DNA of 16,082 nt from Sphingobium sp. CCH11-B1 (GTDB lineage: Bacteria > Pseudomonadota > Alphaproteobacteria > Sphingomonadales > Sphingomonadaceae). The position numbers and the translations under genes are program-made. The notes below the pieces were generated by a model that saw only the letters and a list, made by a program, of their open reading frames with translations, was not told the DNA's origin and made no database searches. Positions 1-8,223 of this stretch are shown in pieces; position 1 is the first letter of the stretch, and each line of letters begins with the position of its first letter. The stretch is from NCBI RefSeq assembly GCF_001556865.1, contig NZ_LSJY01000159.1:1-16082 (forward strand), read 5' to 3'.

Positions 1-40
1 TTCAGGGGCTTGGTCGGAGCGGAGCGGAGATAGAGCCCGG

Positions 41-56
41 TGCCCGCTTGCGGGCA
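41..56. terminator. GC-rich hairpin downstream of the DUF3800 gene
   Basis: TGCCCGC and GCGGGCA form a perfect 7-base inverted repeat with a 2-base centre, about 43 bases past the stop codon of the minus-strand DUF3800 gene. It has no T-tract on either side, so it is at best a weak or factor-assisted terminator. It could equally be a scattered hairpin repeat. No gene could be placed in bases 1-98. Confidence 0.3.
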
Positions 57-98
57 TCCGCCCCGCCCGTTCGTCGTAATCGCCTGTCCGGGCGAGCA

Positions 99-1205
99 TC
101 ATCCGTCATGATCAAGGTCCAGCCATGGCGGTAACCTGAAGACCGGCACGCCCATTTTCTCCAGCGCGGTATCGGTGAAAACGAGGTTGATCCCTCGGCC
201 CTGGGTCTCTTCGGTCAGGCCCAGCAGGGCAAAGAAAGCATCCCGGAGTTTGGGGCTGAGCTTGCGACGTTTGGCCATGGCGTCACGGGCAAAACGCATC
301 GCACATCCCGCGAGAAGGTCGGAAGCCTGGAGGTGGATGTCGCTTGTGCTGGCGACAAAGCGAAGAGCCGCAGCACCGGAAAGATCATAATCGGCGAAGA
401 GCGCGGACGGCGCATTCCCCTGCCGGGCGAGTTCTTCCATGAGCGCCTTGGTGTCCGCGAGGATGCGGCCATATTGCAGCTGCTCGTCATGAACCAATGT
501 GATGCCGTCGAGCCCATCGGGCCGTGACAGGTTGATGCGGGCGTAGATATTGGTGAGGCATGTCAGATTGGGCAACATCCAGACCATGCGGTCGGTCTCG
601 GTGCGATCGGCAAGCGGCAGGAAGTCTTCCAGCTTGGACTCGCCCAGATTGAGGCGGTCCCGTGCTTCCATCGTGAGGAATTGCGCGATGCGGGCGACAT
701 CCTCGTCCGAGGCATCGAGCCAGGTCCAGAGCGCGTTCAGGAGAGTACGGATCGCGTCGATAGAGTGCACGCGACAGGCCGCGATATAATCGAGGAGGAT
801 CTGGTCCGAGGGCTCGTCGGTCAGGAATTCCGCGACGGCATTGCGTACCGGCATGGGAACATGATCGAGCCCGATACCGCCGCAGAGCAGATGGTTCACG
901 ATATGGATGGCGATGAAGAAGCGCTTGTCGACCAGTTCGATGAAGACCGGGCAGTCGCAGGCCCCGAGATAAGCCACGAGGTCGGTCACGAATTGTGGAA
1001 GCCGCGCCATGTCCGATTTGAGTTCACCGGGTCCGCAGCGATGGAGGATGCGCAGTCGCTCCATCTCATCGGCGAGCCCCTGCTCGTCGACCACGCCGAT
1101 ACAGGCGAGCGCGAAGACCGGCTGGTTGGCGAAATCGAGGGCCTTGGCCGAGGCAAGGTCGCCGCTATGGCCGCTCTCGTCGATAAAATAGGTGGAGGGT
1201 TTCAT
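99..1205 (-). CDS. DUF3800 domain protein
   Basis: The 368-residue product opens with YFIDESGHSGD (residues 6-16), the acidic N-terminal signature of the DUF3800 family, and carries LQASDLLAG near the C-terminus, the family's second conserved block. DUF3800 is generally regarded as RNase H-like in fold, with Asp and Glu (here D9 and E10) as presumed metal ligands; its substrate is not established. Length is within the family range. The ATG at 1203-1205 directly precedes the signature, so the start looks secure. It lies 12 bases behind the HEPN-like gene on the same strand, so the two are probably co-transcribed. DUF3800 genes are frequent in phage-defence islands, which fits the divergent Gabija-like pair next door. 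The family call is firm; the nuclease role is inference. Confidence 0.85.
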   Translation of the reverse strand: MKPSTYFIDESGHSGDLASAKALDFANQPVFALACIGVVDEQGLADEMERLRILHRCGPGELKSDMARLPQFVTDLVAYLGACDCPVFIELVDKRFFIAIHIVNHLLCGGIGLDHVPMPVRNAVAEFLTDEPSDQILLDYIAACRVHSIDAIRTLLNALWTWLDASDEDVARIAQFLTMEARDRLNLGESKLEDFLPLADRTETDRMVWMLPNLTCLTNIYARINLSRPDGLDGITLVHDEQLQYGRILADTKALMEELARQGNAPSALFADYDLSGAAALRFVASTSDIHLQASDLLAGCAMRFARDAMAKRRKLSPKLRDAFFALLGLTEETQGRGINLVFTDTALEKMGVPVFRLPPWLDLDHDG

Positions 1206-1217
1206 CGCGCTACGCCG

Positions 1218-1685
1218 TCAGTAGGTGCGGTCATAATCACCGCCGAACTCGCCCAGCGCCGCCAGTTCACCCAAAACGGCGATGGTCAGCTCGAGCAGGC
1301 GGCGCATCCGGACGGGATCGTCCCATTGGTCGTGGCCATGTTTGCCGCCATGGAAGAGATTGTTGCGCACGGTCTTGGCATAGGCGACGACCCGATCGAG
1401 ATCGGCCGTGTTGGGAGAGAAAGGCACATCTTCGAAGCCATGATCCGGATCACCGACGATCTGCCTTCGGGGCTTCTCGGCAAGCAGCGCCTTGCCGGCA
1501 GGGGTCAGGGCATAAGCGACGCGATGCGCACTCACGAACTTGTCCCAGTCGGGCTCGGCGCGCGCACCGATGGCGTCGTTCTTGAGGAAGCGCTTTTCCT
1601 TCAGGGCGAACTCGAAGCGGGAAAACCAGTAGAAAAAGTCGAAGGCCAGATTGCGCAGGTCCTGATCGATTTCATCACGGCGCAT
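1218..1685 (-). CDS. HEPN-like protein with RNNLFH motif
   Basis: The product is 155 residues. It contains VRNNLFHGGK, in which R107 and H112 form the R-x4-H arrangement that is the catalytic signature of HEPN ribonuclease domains. The motif is preceded by a helix-rich region (residues 1-60) and followed by a long C-terminal helix (about 124-146), which fits the small helical HEPN fold. The ATG at 1683-1685 is preceded by AGGAG about ten bases upstream. The gene is first in a two-gene unit with the DUF3800 gene. HEPN proteins act as RNA-cutting toxins or effectors in toxin-antitoxin and abortive-infection systems, usually with a nucleotidyltransferase antitoxin; none is present here. The motif is visible; the family and RNase role are inferred from it, and a non-catalytic HEPN-like protein remains possible. 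Confidence 0.65.
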   Translation of the reverse strand: MRRDEIDQDLRNLAFDFFYWFSRFEFALKEKRFLKNDAIGARAEPDWDKFVSAHRVAYALTPAGKALLAEKPRRQIVGDPDHGFEDVPFSPNTADLDRVVAYAKTVRNNLFHGGKHGHDQWDDPVRMRRLLELTIAVLGELAALGEFGGDYDRTY

Positions 1686-1795
1686 TGGGGTTGGGCTCCT
1701 GATAGGTGGGCCGGCGGGCCTTATGCTGGCGTCGGCATAGAGATCCGCGCAGGGCTGTGAAGATCTGGTGACACCTCAGCTCATGCAGCGGATTT

Positions 1796-1817
1796 TGACT
1801 ATCGACTGACTATCGGC
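1796..1817. promoter_or_regulatory. tandem 11-base direct repeat in the divergent intergenic region
   Basis: TGACTATCGAC (1796-1806) is followed immediately by TGACTATCGGC (1807-1817), ten of eleven bases identical. The 11-base period puts both copies on the same face of the helix, as for a tandemly bound regulator. The repeat lies between the divergent HEPN and Gabija-like genes, 52 bases before the latter's start. TTGACT at 1795-1800 overlaps it and could be a -35 box, but no convincing -10 follows. Confidence 0.35.
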
Positions 1818-1868
1818 AGGCCAGTCCAGCCGCTAGTGATTCTGTCCTAAGGTGGGGGTATGGGCTGA

Positions 1869-3587
1869 ATGGCGCGGATTCGTAAGATCGAGATCAGGAA
1901 CTTCCGATCGATTGGACGACTGGACTGGTTTCCGCTTCCCGGCATCAACTGCCTGATCGGCCCTGGAGACAGCGGCAAATCGACTATACTCGATGCGATC
2001 GATTTTTGCCTCGGCGCGCGGCGGAATCTCACTTTTTGCGACGATGATTTCCACCGGCTCAAGCTTGAGCAGCCGATCCAGATCAGTGTGACGCTGGGGG
2101 AACTGGACAGTCATCTGCGTTCGATGGACGCTTATGGCCTGTATCTTCGGGGCTTCAATTTCCAGAGCGGCGTCATCGAGGATGAGCCCGGTTTGGGCCT
2201 TGATACGGTTGTCACCATCGAGCTGACAGTGGGCGACGATCTTGAGCCGCAATGGCAGCTTGTCTCCCCGAGAGCGGCGGGACTTGGACAGTCGCGCAAT
2301 CTGAGCTGGGCGGATCGTGTGCGGCTTGCGCCGACCCGGCTGGGGCAATCGGGTGAGCACAATCTGAGCTGGAAGCGCGGCTCGATACTGAACAAGGTCT
2401 CCGAGGAGCGGGCCAGCGCCGCCTCAGCGATTGCGCAAGCCGCGCGAGACGCACGTATCGCCTTTGGCAACAAAGCGAAGGATCAGCTCGGCGAGGCGCT
2501 TGCCGCGGTCCAGACGACGGCGGGCAGGCTCGGTGTGCCCATTGCCGGGCAGGTTCAGGCCTTGCTCGATGCCCATGGTGTGAACTTCACCGGCGGGACG
2601 ATCTCGCTGCATGGTGGGGACGGCGTGCCGCTGCGTGGTCTCGGACTGGGGTCGATCCGCCTACTCGTCGCGGGATTGCAGCGGCATGTTGCTGGCGATG
2701 CCCCGATGATCCTGATCGATGAGCTGGAGCACGGTCTTGAGCCGCACCGGATCATTCGCCTTCTGACTGAACTGGGTGCAAAGGAGGCGACGCCGCCTTT
2801 GCAGGCCTTCGTCACCAGCCATTCCCCTGTCGCGGTTCGGGAATTGTCGGTCAAGCAGCTCCATGTCGTTCGGCCGGGGCCCTTCGGGCATATGGTGTCA
2901 TGGATGGGCCTCGCCGGCGATGTTCAGGGCACGGTGCGCAAATTCCCCGACGCATTGCTTGCCCGGTCGGTCCTCGTCTGTGAGGGCGCAAGCGAGGTGG
3001 GGTTGATCCGTGGGATCGATCTCTATCGTCAAGCAATGAATTGGCCTTCGCTGACAGCGCTCGGCGTAGCCCTTGTCGATGGCGGCGGGGATACGACCTT
3101 CACTCGCGCGATCGCCTTTCAGCAGATGGGCTATCGCACGGCGGTTCTGCGCGACAGCGACATCGCGGTTCATGGGGATCTCGAGGCCGGTTTCCTTCAG
3201 GCGGGCGGTCAGGTCTTCAAATGGGCCGATGGTCATGCGCTGGAGGATGAGCTGTTCATGTCCCTGTCGATCGGCGCCGCGAGACAGCTTCTCGAACGTG
3301 CCATCGATCTCAAGGAAGAAAGCGTCGTTGGCGATCATATACGGTCGGTTTCGCAAAACGGCTATCAGTTGGATGTTGTGAAGACGGCAGCGACATTCGG
3401 CAGCCTGGATGCTGCCACGCGTAACATGCTTGGTCGCGCATCACGGACCCGCAGGGGTTGGTTCAAAAGTGTCAGCGCCATGGAGGCCGTGGCGCTGGAT
3501 ATCATCGCCCCGGACCTGCACCAGATCGCTGGCACCAAGCTTCGCACGACCATCGACGCGCTTTTCCAATGGTTCGGCCATGTCTGA
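1869..3587 (+). CDS. gajA: GajA-like OLD-family ATPase/TOPRIM nuclease
   Basis: A 572-residue overcoming-lysogenization-defect (OLD) type protein. The N-terminal ABC-type ATPase half shows the IEIRNFRSI start, a Walker A GPGDSGKST (31-39), a Walker B ILIDELEHGLEP (281-292) and an H-loop TSHS (316-319). The C-terminal half is a TOPRIM domain: CEGASE with E372, then RDSD with D429 and D431 as the expected metal ligands. This order and length match GajA of Gabija (about 580 residues), a DNA nicking endonuclease held in check by nucleotides and released on phage infection. The ATG at 1869 gives the canonical N-terminus; GGTGGGGG about ten bases upstream is a possible ribosome-binding site. Its last 8 bases overlap the helicase gene, typical of translational coupling. 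Class 2 OLD paired with a UvrD-like helicase is the Gabija arrangement; divergence from characterised GajA cannot be measured here. Confidence 0.88.
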   Translation: MARIRKIEIRNFRSIGRLDWFPLPGINCLIGPGDSGKSTILDAIDFCLGARRNLTFCDDDFHRLKLEQPIQISVTLGELDSHLRSMDAYGLYLRGFNFQSGVIEDEPGLGLDTVVTIELTVGDDLEPQWQLVSPRAAGLGQSRNLSWADRVRLAPTRLGQSGEHNLSWKRGSILNKVSEERASAASAIAQAARDARIAFGNKAKDQLGEALAAVQTTAGRLGVPIAGQVQALLDAHGVNFTGGTISLHGGDGVPLRGLGLGSIRLLVAGLQRHVAGDAPMILIDELEHGLEPHRIIRLLTELGAKEATPPLQAFVTSHSPVAVRELSVKQLHVVRPGPFGHMVSWMGLAGDVQGTVRKFPDALLARSVLVCEGASEVGLIRGIDLYRQAMNWPSLTALGVALVDGGGDTTFTRAIAFQQMGYRTAVLRDSDIAVHGDLEAGFLQAGGQVFKWADGHALEDELFMSLSIGAARQLLERAIDLKEESVVGDHIRSVSQNGYQLDVVKTAATFGSLDAATRNMLGRASRTRRGWFKSVSAMEAVALDIIAPDLHQIAGTKLRTTIDALFQWFGHV

Positions 3588-4995
3588 TACCACGCCTGAT
3601 TTGCTCGCGATCGCGCGCGGCGCGGTCGTCGCGCCTGCCGGCTGCGGCAAAACAGAATTGCTGAGCCGTGCCCTGTCGCGCCACGGGGAGAGCAAGCCGA
3701 TTCTGGTGCTCACCCATACCAATGCAGGTGTCGCGGCATTACGGGGACGGCTTGATCGCGCCAGCGTGCCGCCCCGCCATTACAGGCTCGCGACCATCGA
3801 TGGATGGGCGATGCGCCTGATCAAGACCTTTCCGCTTCGCTCGGGCCATGATCCGGCGATCCTCGAGGGGCGAACACCGGGCTATGTCGCGATCAGGCGG
3901 GCGGCGGCCCAGCTTCTTGCATCGGGCCATGTGTCCGATGTGATCCAGGCCAGTTACGCGCGGCTGCTGGTCGACGAATATCAGGATTGTTCAGGTCTCC
4001 AGCACCAGCTGGTCTGCGCGCTCTCCACCCTCTTGCCGACCGCGGTCGTGGGCGATCCCATGCAGGCGATCTTCGGTTTCGATCGCAATGACCCGCTTGC
4101 GGACTGGAATGGCCAAGTGCTCCGCCATTTTGAGGTTGCCGGCACGCTGGGTGATCCCTGGCGATGGAAAAACGCCGGCACCGAGGTTTTCGGCCAATGG
4201 CTCCTCCATGTCCGCGACGAACTCCATGCCGGACGGAAGATCGACTTGCGGCAAGCGGTCCCCGAGGTGCGTTGGATCCAGCTCGACGGCAGCCAGAACG
4301 ACCATCCAAAGCAGCTTGGCGCCTGCCAGAGCCGCTCACCTGCGACCGATGGCTCGGTCCTAATCATCGGCGACTCGCGCAATCCCGGGAGCCAGCAACG
4401 CTTTGCCAGCCAGACGCCAGGTGCGGTGACCGTCGAGGCGGTCGATTTGCGGGACCTGGTCTCGTTTGCCGAGGCGCTGGATCTGGCCGGCCCTGCGGCG
4501 ACCGGCCAGATCCTCGATTTCGCGCAGAAGCTCATGACCAATGTGGGGACGGCGGAACTCACCCGAAGGCTTAGCAGCTTGCGCAGCGGCCAGGCTCGCA
4601 GGCAAGCCAATGAGGTCGAAGGGGCCGCCCTCGCCTTCGAGGCGGACCGATGCCACCAGCGGGTCGCCGGACTTCTTGTGGAGCTCAACAAACAAAGCGG
4701 CGCGCGTCTCTTTCGTCCGGCGGTGTTTCGGGCCTGCATGCAGGCGCTGCAACGCTGCGAGCGGGACGGAACGGCATTTGTCGAAACGGTGATCGCTATG
4801 CGGGAGGAGTATCGCCTCGTCGGTCGGTCACTGCCGCGACGGTCGGTGGGCAGCACCTTGCTGCTCAAGGGGCTGGAGGCCGATGTCGCGGTGGTTCTGG
4901 GAGCCGATGAACTTGATGCGCGTCATCTTTATGTGGCGATGACGCGCGGCTCCCGGCAATTGGTGATCTGTTCGCGGTCCCCGATCCTCGGCTGA
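3580..4995 (+). CDS. gajB: GajB-like UvrD/Rep-type helicase
   Basis: A 471-residue superfamily 1 helicase-like protein. Visible motifs are Walker A APAGCGKTE around K24, motif Ia VLTHTNAGV, Walker B LLVDEYQDC (D132, E133), motif III VGDPMQAIFGF, a motif V-like LLKGLEADV and motif VI YVAMTRGSRQ near the C-terminus. At about half the length of UvrD/Rep it is as compact as GajB (about 490 residues), with little room for the 1B/2B accessory domains. The start is the ATG at 3580-3582, inside the last codons of the nuclease gene; an in-frame extension back to 3409 is open but would run through coding sequence of the nuclease. In Gabija, GajB binds the GajA tetramer and is activated by DNA ends, consuming nucleotides. 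A weak hairpin at 5032-5049 follows. Confidence 0.85.
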   Translation: MSDTTPDLLAIARGAVVAPAGCGKTELLSRALSRHGESKPILVLTHTNAGVAALRGRLDRASVPPRHYRLATIDGWAMRLIKTFPLRSGHDPAILEGRTPGYVAIRRAAAQLLASGHVSDVIQASYARLLVDEYQDCSGLQHQLVCALSTLLPTAVVGDPMQAIFGFDRNDPLADWNGQVLRHFEVAGTLGDPWRWKNAGTEVFGQWLLHVRDELHAGRKIDLRQAVPEVRWIQLDGSQNDHPKQLGACQSRSPATDGSVLIIGDSRNPGSQQRFASQTPGAVTVEAVDLRDLVSFAEALDLAGPAATGQILDFAQKLMTNVGTAELTRRLSSLRSGQARRQANEVEGAALAFEADRCHQRVAGLLVELNKQSGARLFRPAVFRACMQALQRCERDGTAFVETVIAMREEYRLVGRSLPRRSVGSTLLLKGLEADVAVVLGADELDARHLYVAMTRGSRQLVICSRSPILG

Positions 4996-5031
4996 AACGA
5001 GCGGTCAGACAGGATGCGCTTGAGGTTAGCA

Positions 5032-5049
5032 TGAGCCCGCGGCGGCTCA
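5032..5049. terminator. hairpin between convergent operons
   Basis: TGAGCC (5032-5037) and GGCTCA (5044-5049) are a perfect 6-base inverted repeat around a GC-rich 6-base centre. It lies between the stop of the helicase gene (4995) and the stop of the convergent cyclase-like gene (5078), where a bidirectional terminator is expected. There is no T-tract on either side, so the call rests on position and symmetry. Confidence 0.35.
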
Positions 5050-5077
5050 GCCAGCAGACCGGTATGTCGGCGGATCG

Positions 5078-5842
5078 TCAGCGGATCGCATTGTAGCCGA
5101 AGGTCCCCTCGATCCAGGCGGTAGGAGGATGCTCGGCGGCGGCATAATCCCGAACGGCTTGCTCTGCCTCGCCTATAGGTCTGCCGATACTGGCGGCGGT
5201 CCAGATCTGGTCTATGAGTCCATGGTCCGCATGGACCCAGTCGATGATCGTAAAGCGGCTGTCGTCTGCGGCTTCCTTGCGCTGGAAGGATGGTGATATG
5301 CGCGCGGCGTTGTCGGTTGCGACGGTGAGAATCGATCCTTTCACGGGGTTTTTCGCGTCGAGTTTGTTGGCCGCAATGAGGGCGGTTCCCATGACCGGCA
5401 AGAGCGTCATGATCCCACTGCCCAGCGCCACGCAATCGTCCGAGCCGTCGCGTGCGGTCGCTTCGCGTATGACCTTGGGCCACAGGCCGGAAATGTCGGC
5501 GAACTCACCCTCTGCGATGGCGGCCCGTGCGAGGCAACCGGCGCGCGAGACATGGCGCATCAGGGAGACGGCGATCGCGGCGCATCGATCGAGTTCGGGT
5601 TCGTGAAAATCCGCAACGATGATAAAGCCGTCACCGAACTGATGCGCGAAAAGCCGGTCGCCATCGTCACGATAGACTTCGCTCCCCAGGCGATAGATGC
5701 CTTCCATGAGCGCGGTGAGACCCCGAACCGCCTTGTTTCCGCGATCCCAAAGCGTGCTGAAGCCTTCGATATCGATCCAGATCGACCAGCGCTTGCCTTC
5801 TTCGATCGCAGAAGGTGCGTGGTCTGTTGTCTCGCCTGTCAT
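5078..5842 (-). CDS. class III nucleotidyl-cyclase-like protein
   Basis: A 254-residue protein whose first ~165 residues resemble a single class III adenylate/guanylate cyclase homology domain. WIDIEGFS (22-29) supplies the first metal-binding Asp (D24), HQFGDGFII (67-75) the second (D71), RAAIAEGEF (106-114) matches the next conserved strand, and GTALIAANKLD (152-162) aligns with the helix that normally reads G-x-x-V-N-x-A-A-R-L. In that helix the usual Asn and Arg appear as I156 and K160 (my alignment), so activity or product may be unusual. No receiver, HAMP or membrane segment is seen; it is a soluble stand-alone domain, like the cyclases of Pycsar defence, which make cCMP or cUMP. Its ATG overlaps the stop of the PLD gene as ATGA, so it is the third gene of that operon. 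The cyclase fold is likely; the nucleotide made is unknown. Confidence 0.72.
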   Translation of the reverse strand: MTGETTDHAPSAIEEGKRWSIWIDIEGFSTLWDRGNKAVRGLTALMEGIYRLGSEVYRDDGDRLFAHQFGDGFIIVADFHEPELDRCAAIAVSLMRHVSRAGCLARAAIAEGEFADISGLWPKVIREATARDGSDDCVALGSGIMTLLPVMGTALIAANKLDAKNPVKGSILTVATDNAARISPSFQRKEAADDSRFTIIDWVHADHGLIDQIWTAASIGRPIGEAEQAVRDYAAAEHPPTAWIEGTFGYNAIR

Positions 5843-8223
5843 CCGCGATCTCCTTTGATGGTCGAACTGCGGCCCTGGGCGGTGGCAGCGCTCGCGTCCA
5901 TCGGTGGAGCGAGGCCAAGCCGCTGCCCGATCGAGCGATCAAGGCCCGCGCGAATGTCCATCACCATATTGCCATGGAGTTCCGCGGGAGCCAGAGCGAG
6001 CAGCGAGATGATGCGCTGCCGCAGGCCGGGAATATATTTCAGGAACACACGATCTCTGGGGCGGTCCACCAGCGCGCGTTCGATGGCGTCGAGCGCCCAG
6101 AGAATCGTGGCCCAGCACTCCATGAAATCGACCGGCATCGCCTCATAGTCTCGCGCCAGCATGAGCCGGGTGATCGCCGGTTTGCGGCCGCAGAAGAAGC
6201 CTACCAGGACGCGAACAAGGAAACGCGGCCAGCCCAGCGCAGCGCTCGATGTCTCCAGCCCTTTGGGCAGGTCGCCGCAACGGCCCTTGTACATAAGGAA
6301 AAGGGTCCAGAACCGCAGCCTGAGCACATCACTCGAACCGAGCGGCTCGTCGCCTTCTTCGAGTCCTTCGGCATATGCCGTGACATGGCGCTCATAGAGG
6401 CGCGGATTGATCGGCTCGTGGCGTGGTTCTTCCTCGTCCGACGAGGCAGATGTGAGTGCCTGTGTGTCGGGACCATCCGCGTCTTCCTCCCCATCACTCT
6501 CGTCGGCCGGCGGGTCGAAAGCGGGGTCATAGTCATCATCAGCGCCTGGCAGGCTACCTCGGCCGGAGAGTAGATTGAGAAAGTCGCGGATGCTGTCGCT
6601 ATAGGTTCCTGCAAGACTGTTGGCGCCGTCGCGCGCCTGGCGTCCCGCATCTGCCTTGGCCTGTGTGAAGTCCTCATAGCTGAGTGTGACGGGCGCAGCC
6701 ATCTCGCTGTCGGGCTTCCGAACCTGGGGTCGGGTCGCCGAGAGCCTGGCGCGTTCCTGATCGGTGTCGAAATCCGCCCTGGCGAGGGTTTCGAAGGCCT
6801 GATGCATCCACAGGTCGAAATCAGCCCCGGTTGTGAAGGGTATGAGCGCGCGGGCAATCGCGCCCGTCGCCACTTCCTTGCGTCGACTGCGCAGAACCGC
6901 GCGATGGGTCACAGGGGCGATGGTTGAAAAGTCCTCGCCATCCACAAGGCGTGCGAAGCGCAGGACCGGAGCGACATCGGCGTCGATCGCTATCGTCCAG
7001 CGATCGGCCGAGTGCTGAAAGGCTGCGACAGGGATTGCCACCAGAAGCCTGGCATGACGATCGAGCAACTGGACATGCAGGGCCTCGCGATCGAAGTGTG
7101 CGGGTGCCCAGTGAAGGAGGCCGGAATCGAGTTCGAAGGTGCCGGGCTGACGGGCCTCGACATCTCGTAACGGAATTGGCGGTGTCTCCGCCGGTTCGGG
7201 CAGATCGTCGAGATCGAGGGCCTCGCCATCGAGCCATCGGTCAAGCGCGAGCGCTTCACGGGCGGTGCCGCGAGGCAAGCGGCGGTAGATACAGGCTTCG
7301 GCATTGGCGCCGACGGCACCGGGGCGGCCCAGCGCCGCGGCGGTGCAGTTTGAACTGCCCAGAAGAACATGGTCGTACCGCGCGGTCGCGGCGATGATGA
7401 TCTTGGCGTGCGTGAAGCGGTACGACGGCCATTGGAGCGCAACGAGCCGCACTTTTCCTGCAAACGGCGCGTCCTTGGGGAATTCATGGGCGTCAGGATC
7501 GATCGGCAGAATGATTTTTCTGGGCGAAAGACGCCGGAAAAGGTCGGCAAGGGCGGCGAGATCGCTGTCCCAATAAGGGCTGATCACAACCAGCGTCTCG
7601 ACCTTTTCGTCGCCGACGAACGAGACGAACTGATCGCCGATGCCAACTTCACCGGGGGCATGAAGAAAGGCTATGCCCGTGCCGTCGTCCAGTTCATGGA
7701 GGCTCTCCCCAATCGGACCATCGAGCCATGCTGCACGCTCACGTGCCCAGAGCAATGCATCACGCGCGGGCGATGGGGTCATGGGGACAAGTGCATTGAG
7801 ATAGCGCCAGGCGGCACGGATGATCTCGCGCTCGGCGCTCTCTTCATCCCTGCACTCGATTTCGATGACGACTTCGGCGTTCCCCGCGAGACCCGAGGCA
7901 GTCAGGTTGGCGGAACTCACAAAGGCGCGCGCGCTTTCGCGGCCGATCTGCAGGATGATCTTGGGATGAAAAATGCCCTCGACGGCCGGTGGGCTATAGA
8001 GCGCATAATCGCGGCCGAGCGCGGTCGGCAGAGTCGATCCATCGGAGAGCGCAAGGGCCGCCATGCGGGCATCGGTGATGAGCAGGAGGTTGGAGGCCCC
8101 GCTCGCCATGAGCTGGGGCAGAAGGATTTCCTCGACAGCCGCAAACTCGACGGCGAAGCTCGTGGCGACAGCGCTGTGGAACGGGCGGCCTAAACGGCGG
8201 CCAAGGCGATCGGGAAGCTTCAT
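5839..8223 (-). CDS. phospholipase D-superfamily protein, large
   Basis: A 794-residue protein with two PLD half-sites in its N-terminal ~320 residues. The first is FHPK (H86, K88) with SSANLT (N106) and E117; the second is THAK (H272, K274) with GSSNCT (N292) and E309. Two H-x-K...N...E sets are what an intramolecular pseudodimer needs to form one active site, so catalysis is plausible. The spacing and GSSN-type ends resemble nuclease members (helicase- and restriction-associated PLD domains) more than phospholipases. A middle region of unknown fold (about 320-550) is followed by a very acidic, probably disordered stretch (about 565-620) and a C-terminal helical region. It starts in an ATGA overlap with the 504-residue gene and ends in an ATGA overlap with the cyclase-like gene, so it is the middle gene of a coupled operon. 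No signal peptide or membrane segment is seen. Role as the effector is inference. Confidence 0.8.
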   Translation of the reverse strand: MKLPDRLGRRLGRPFHSAVATSFAVEFAAVEEILLPQLMASGASNLLLITDARMAALALSDGSTLPTALGRDYALYSPPAVEGIFHPKIILQIGRESARAFVSSANLTASGLAGNAEVVIEIECRDEESAEREIIRAAWRYLNALVPMTPSPARDALLWARERAAWLDGPIGESLHELDDGTGIAFLHAPGEVGIGDQFVSFVGDEKVETLVVISPYWDSDLAALADLFRRLSPRKIILPIDPDAHEFPKDAPFAGKVRLVALQWPSYRFTHAKIIIAATARYDHVLLGSSNCTAAALGRPGAVGANAEACIYRRLPRGTAREALALDRWLDGEALDLDDLPEPAETPPIPLRDVEARQPGTFELDSGLLHWAPAHFDREALHVQLLDRHARLLVAIPVAAFQHSADRWTIAIDADVAPVLRFARLVDGEDFSTIAPVTHRAVLRSRRKEVATGAIARALIPFTTGADFDLWMHQAFETLARADFDTDQERARLSATRPQVRKPDSEMAAPVTLSYEDFTQAKADAGRQARDGANSLAGTYSDSIRDFLNLLSGRGSLPGADDDYDPAFDPPADESDGEEDADGPDTQALTSASSDEEEPRHEPINPRLYERHVTAYAEGLEEGDEPLGSSDVLRLRFWTLFLMYKGRCGDLPKGLETSSAALGWPRFLVRVLVGFFCGRKPAITRLMLARDYEAMPVDFMECWATILWALDAIERALVDRPRDRVFLKYIPGLRQRIISLLALAPAELHGNMVMDIRAGLDRSIGQRLGLAPPMDASAATAQGRSSTIKGDRG

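Noticed and set aside
681..1760. Long plus-strand open frame of 359 codons
   Set aside because: It is antisense to the DUF3800 and HEPN-like genes, which have recognisable motifs; long antisense frames are usual in GC-rich DNA.
3409..3579. In-frame upstream extension of the helicase gene (57 codons)
   Set aside because: It lies wholly within the nuclease gene, shows no helicase family sequence, and the ATG at 3580 gives the expected start just before Walker A.
5815..6573. Long plus-strand open frame of 252 codons
   Set aside because: Antisense to the C-terminal part of the PLD gene and of low-information Arg/Ala-rich composition.
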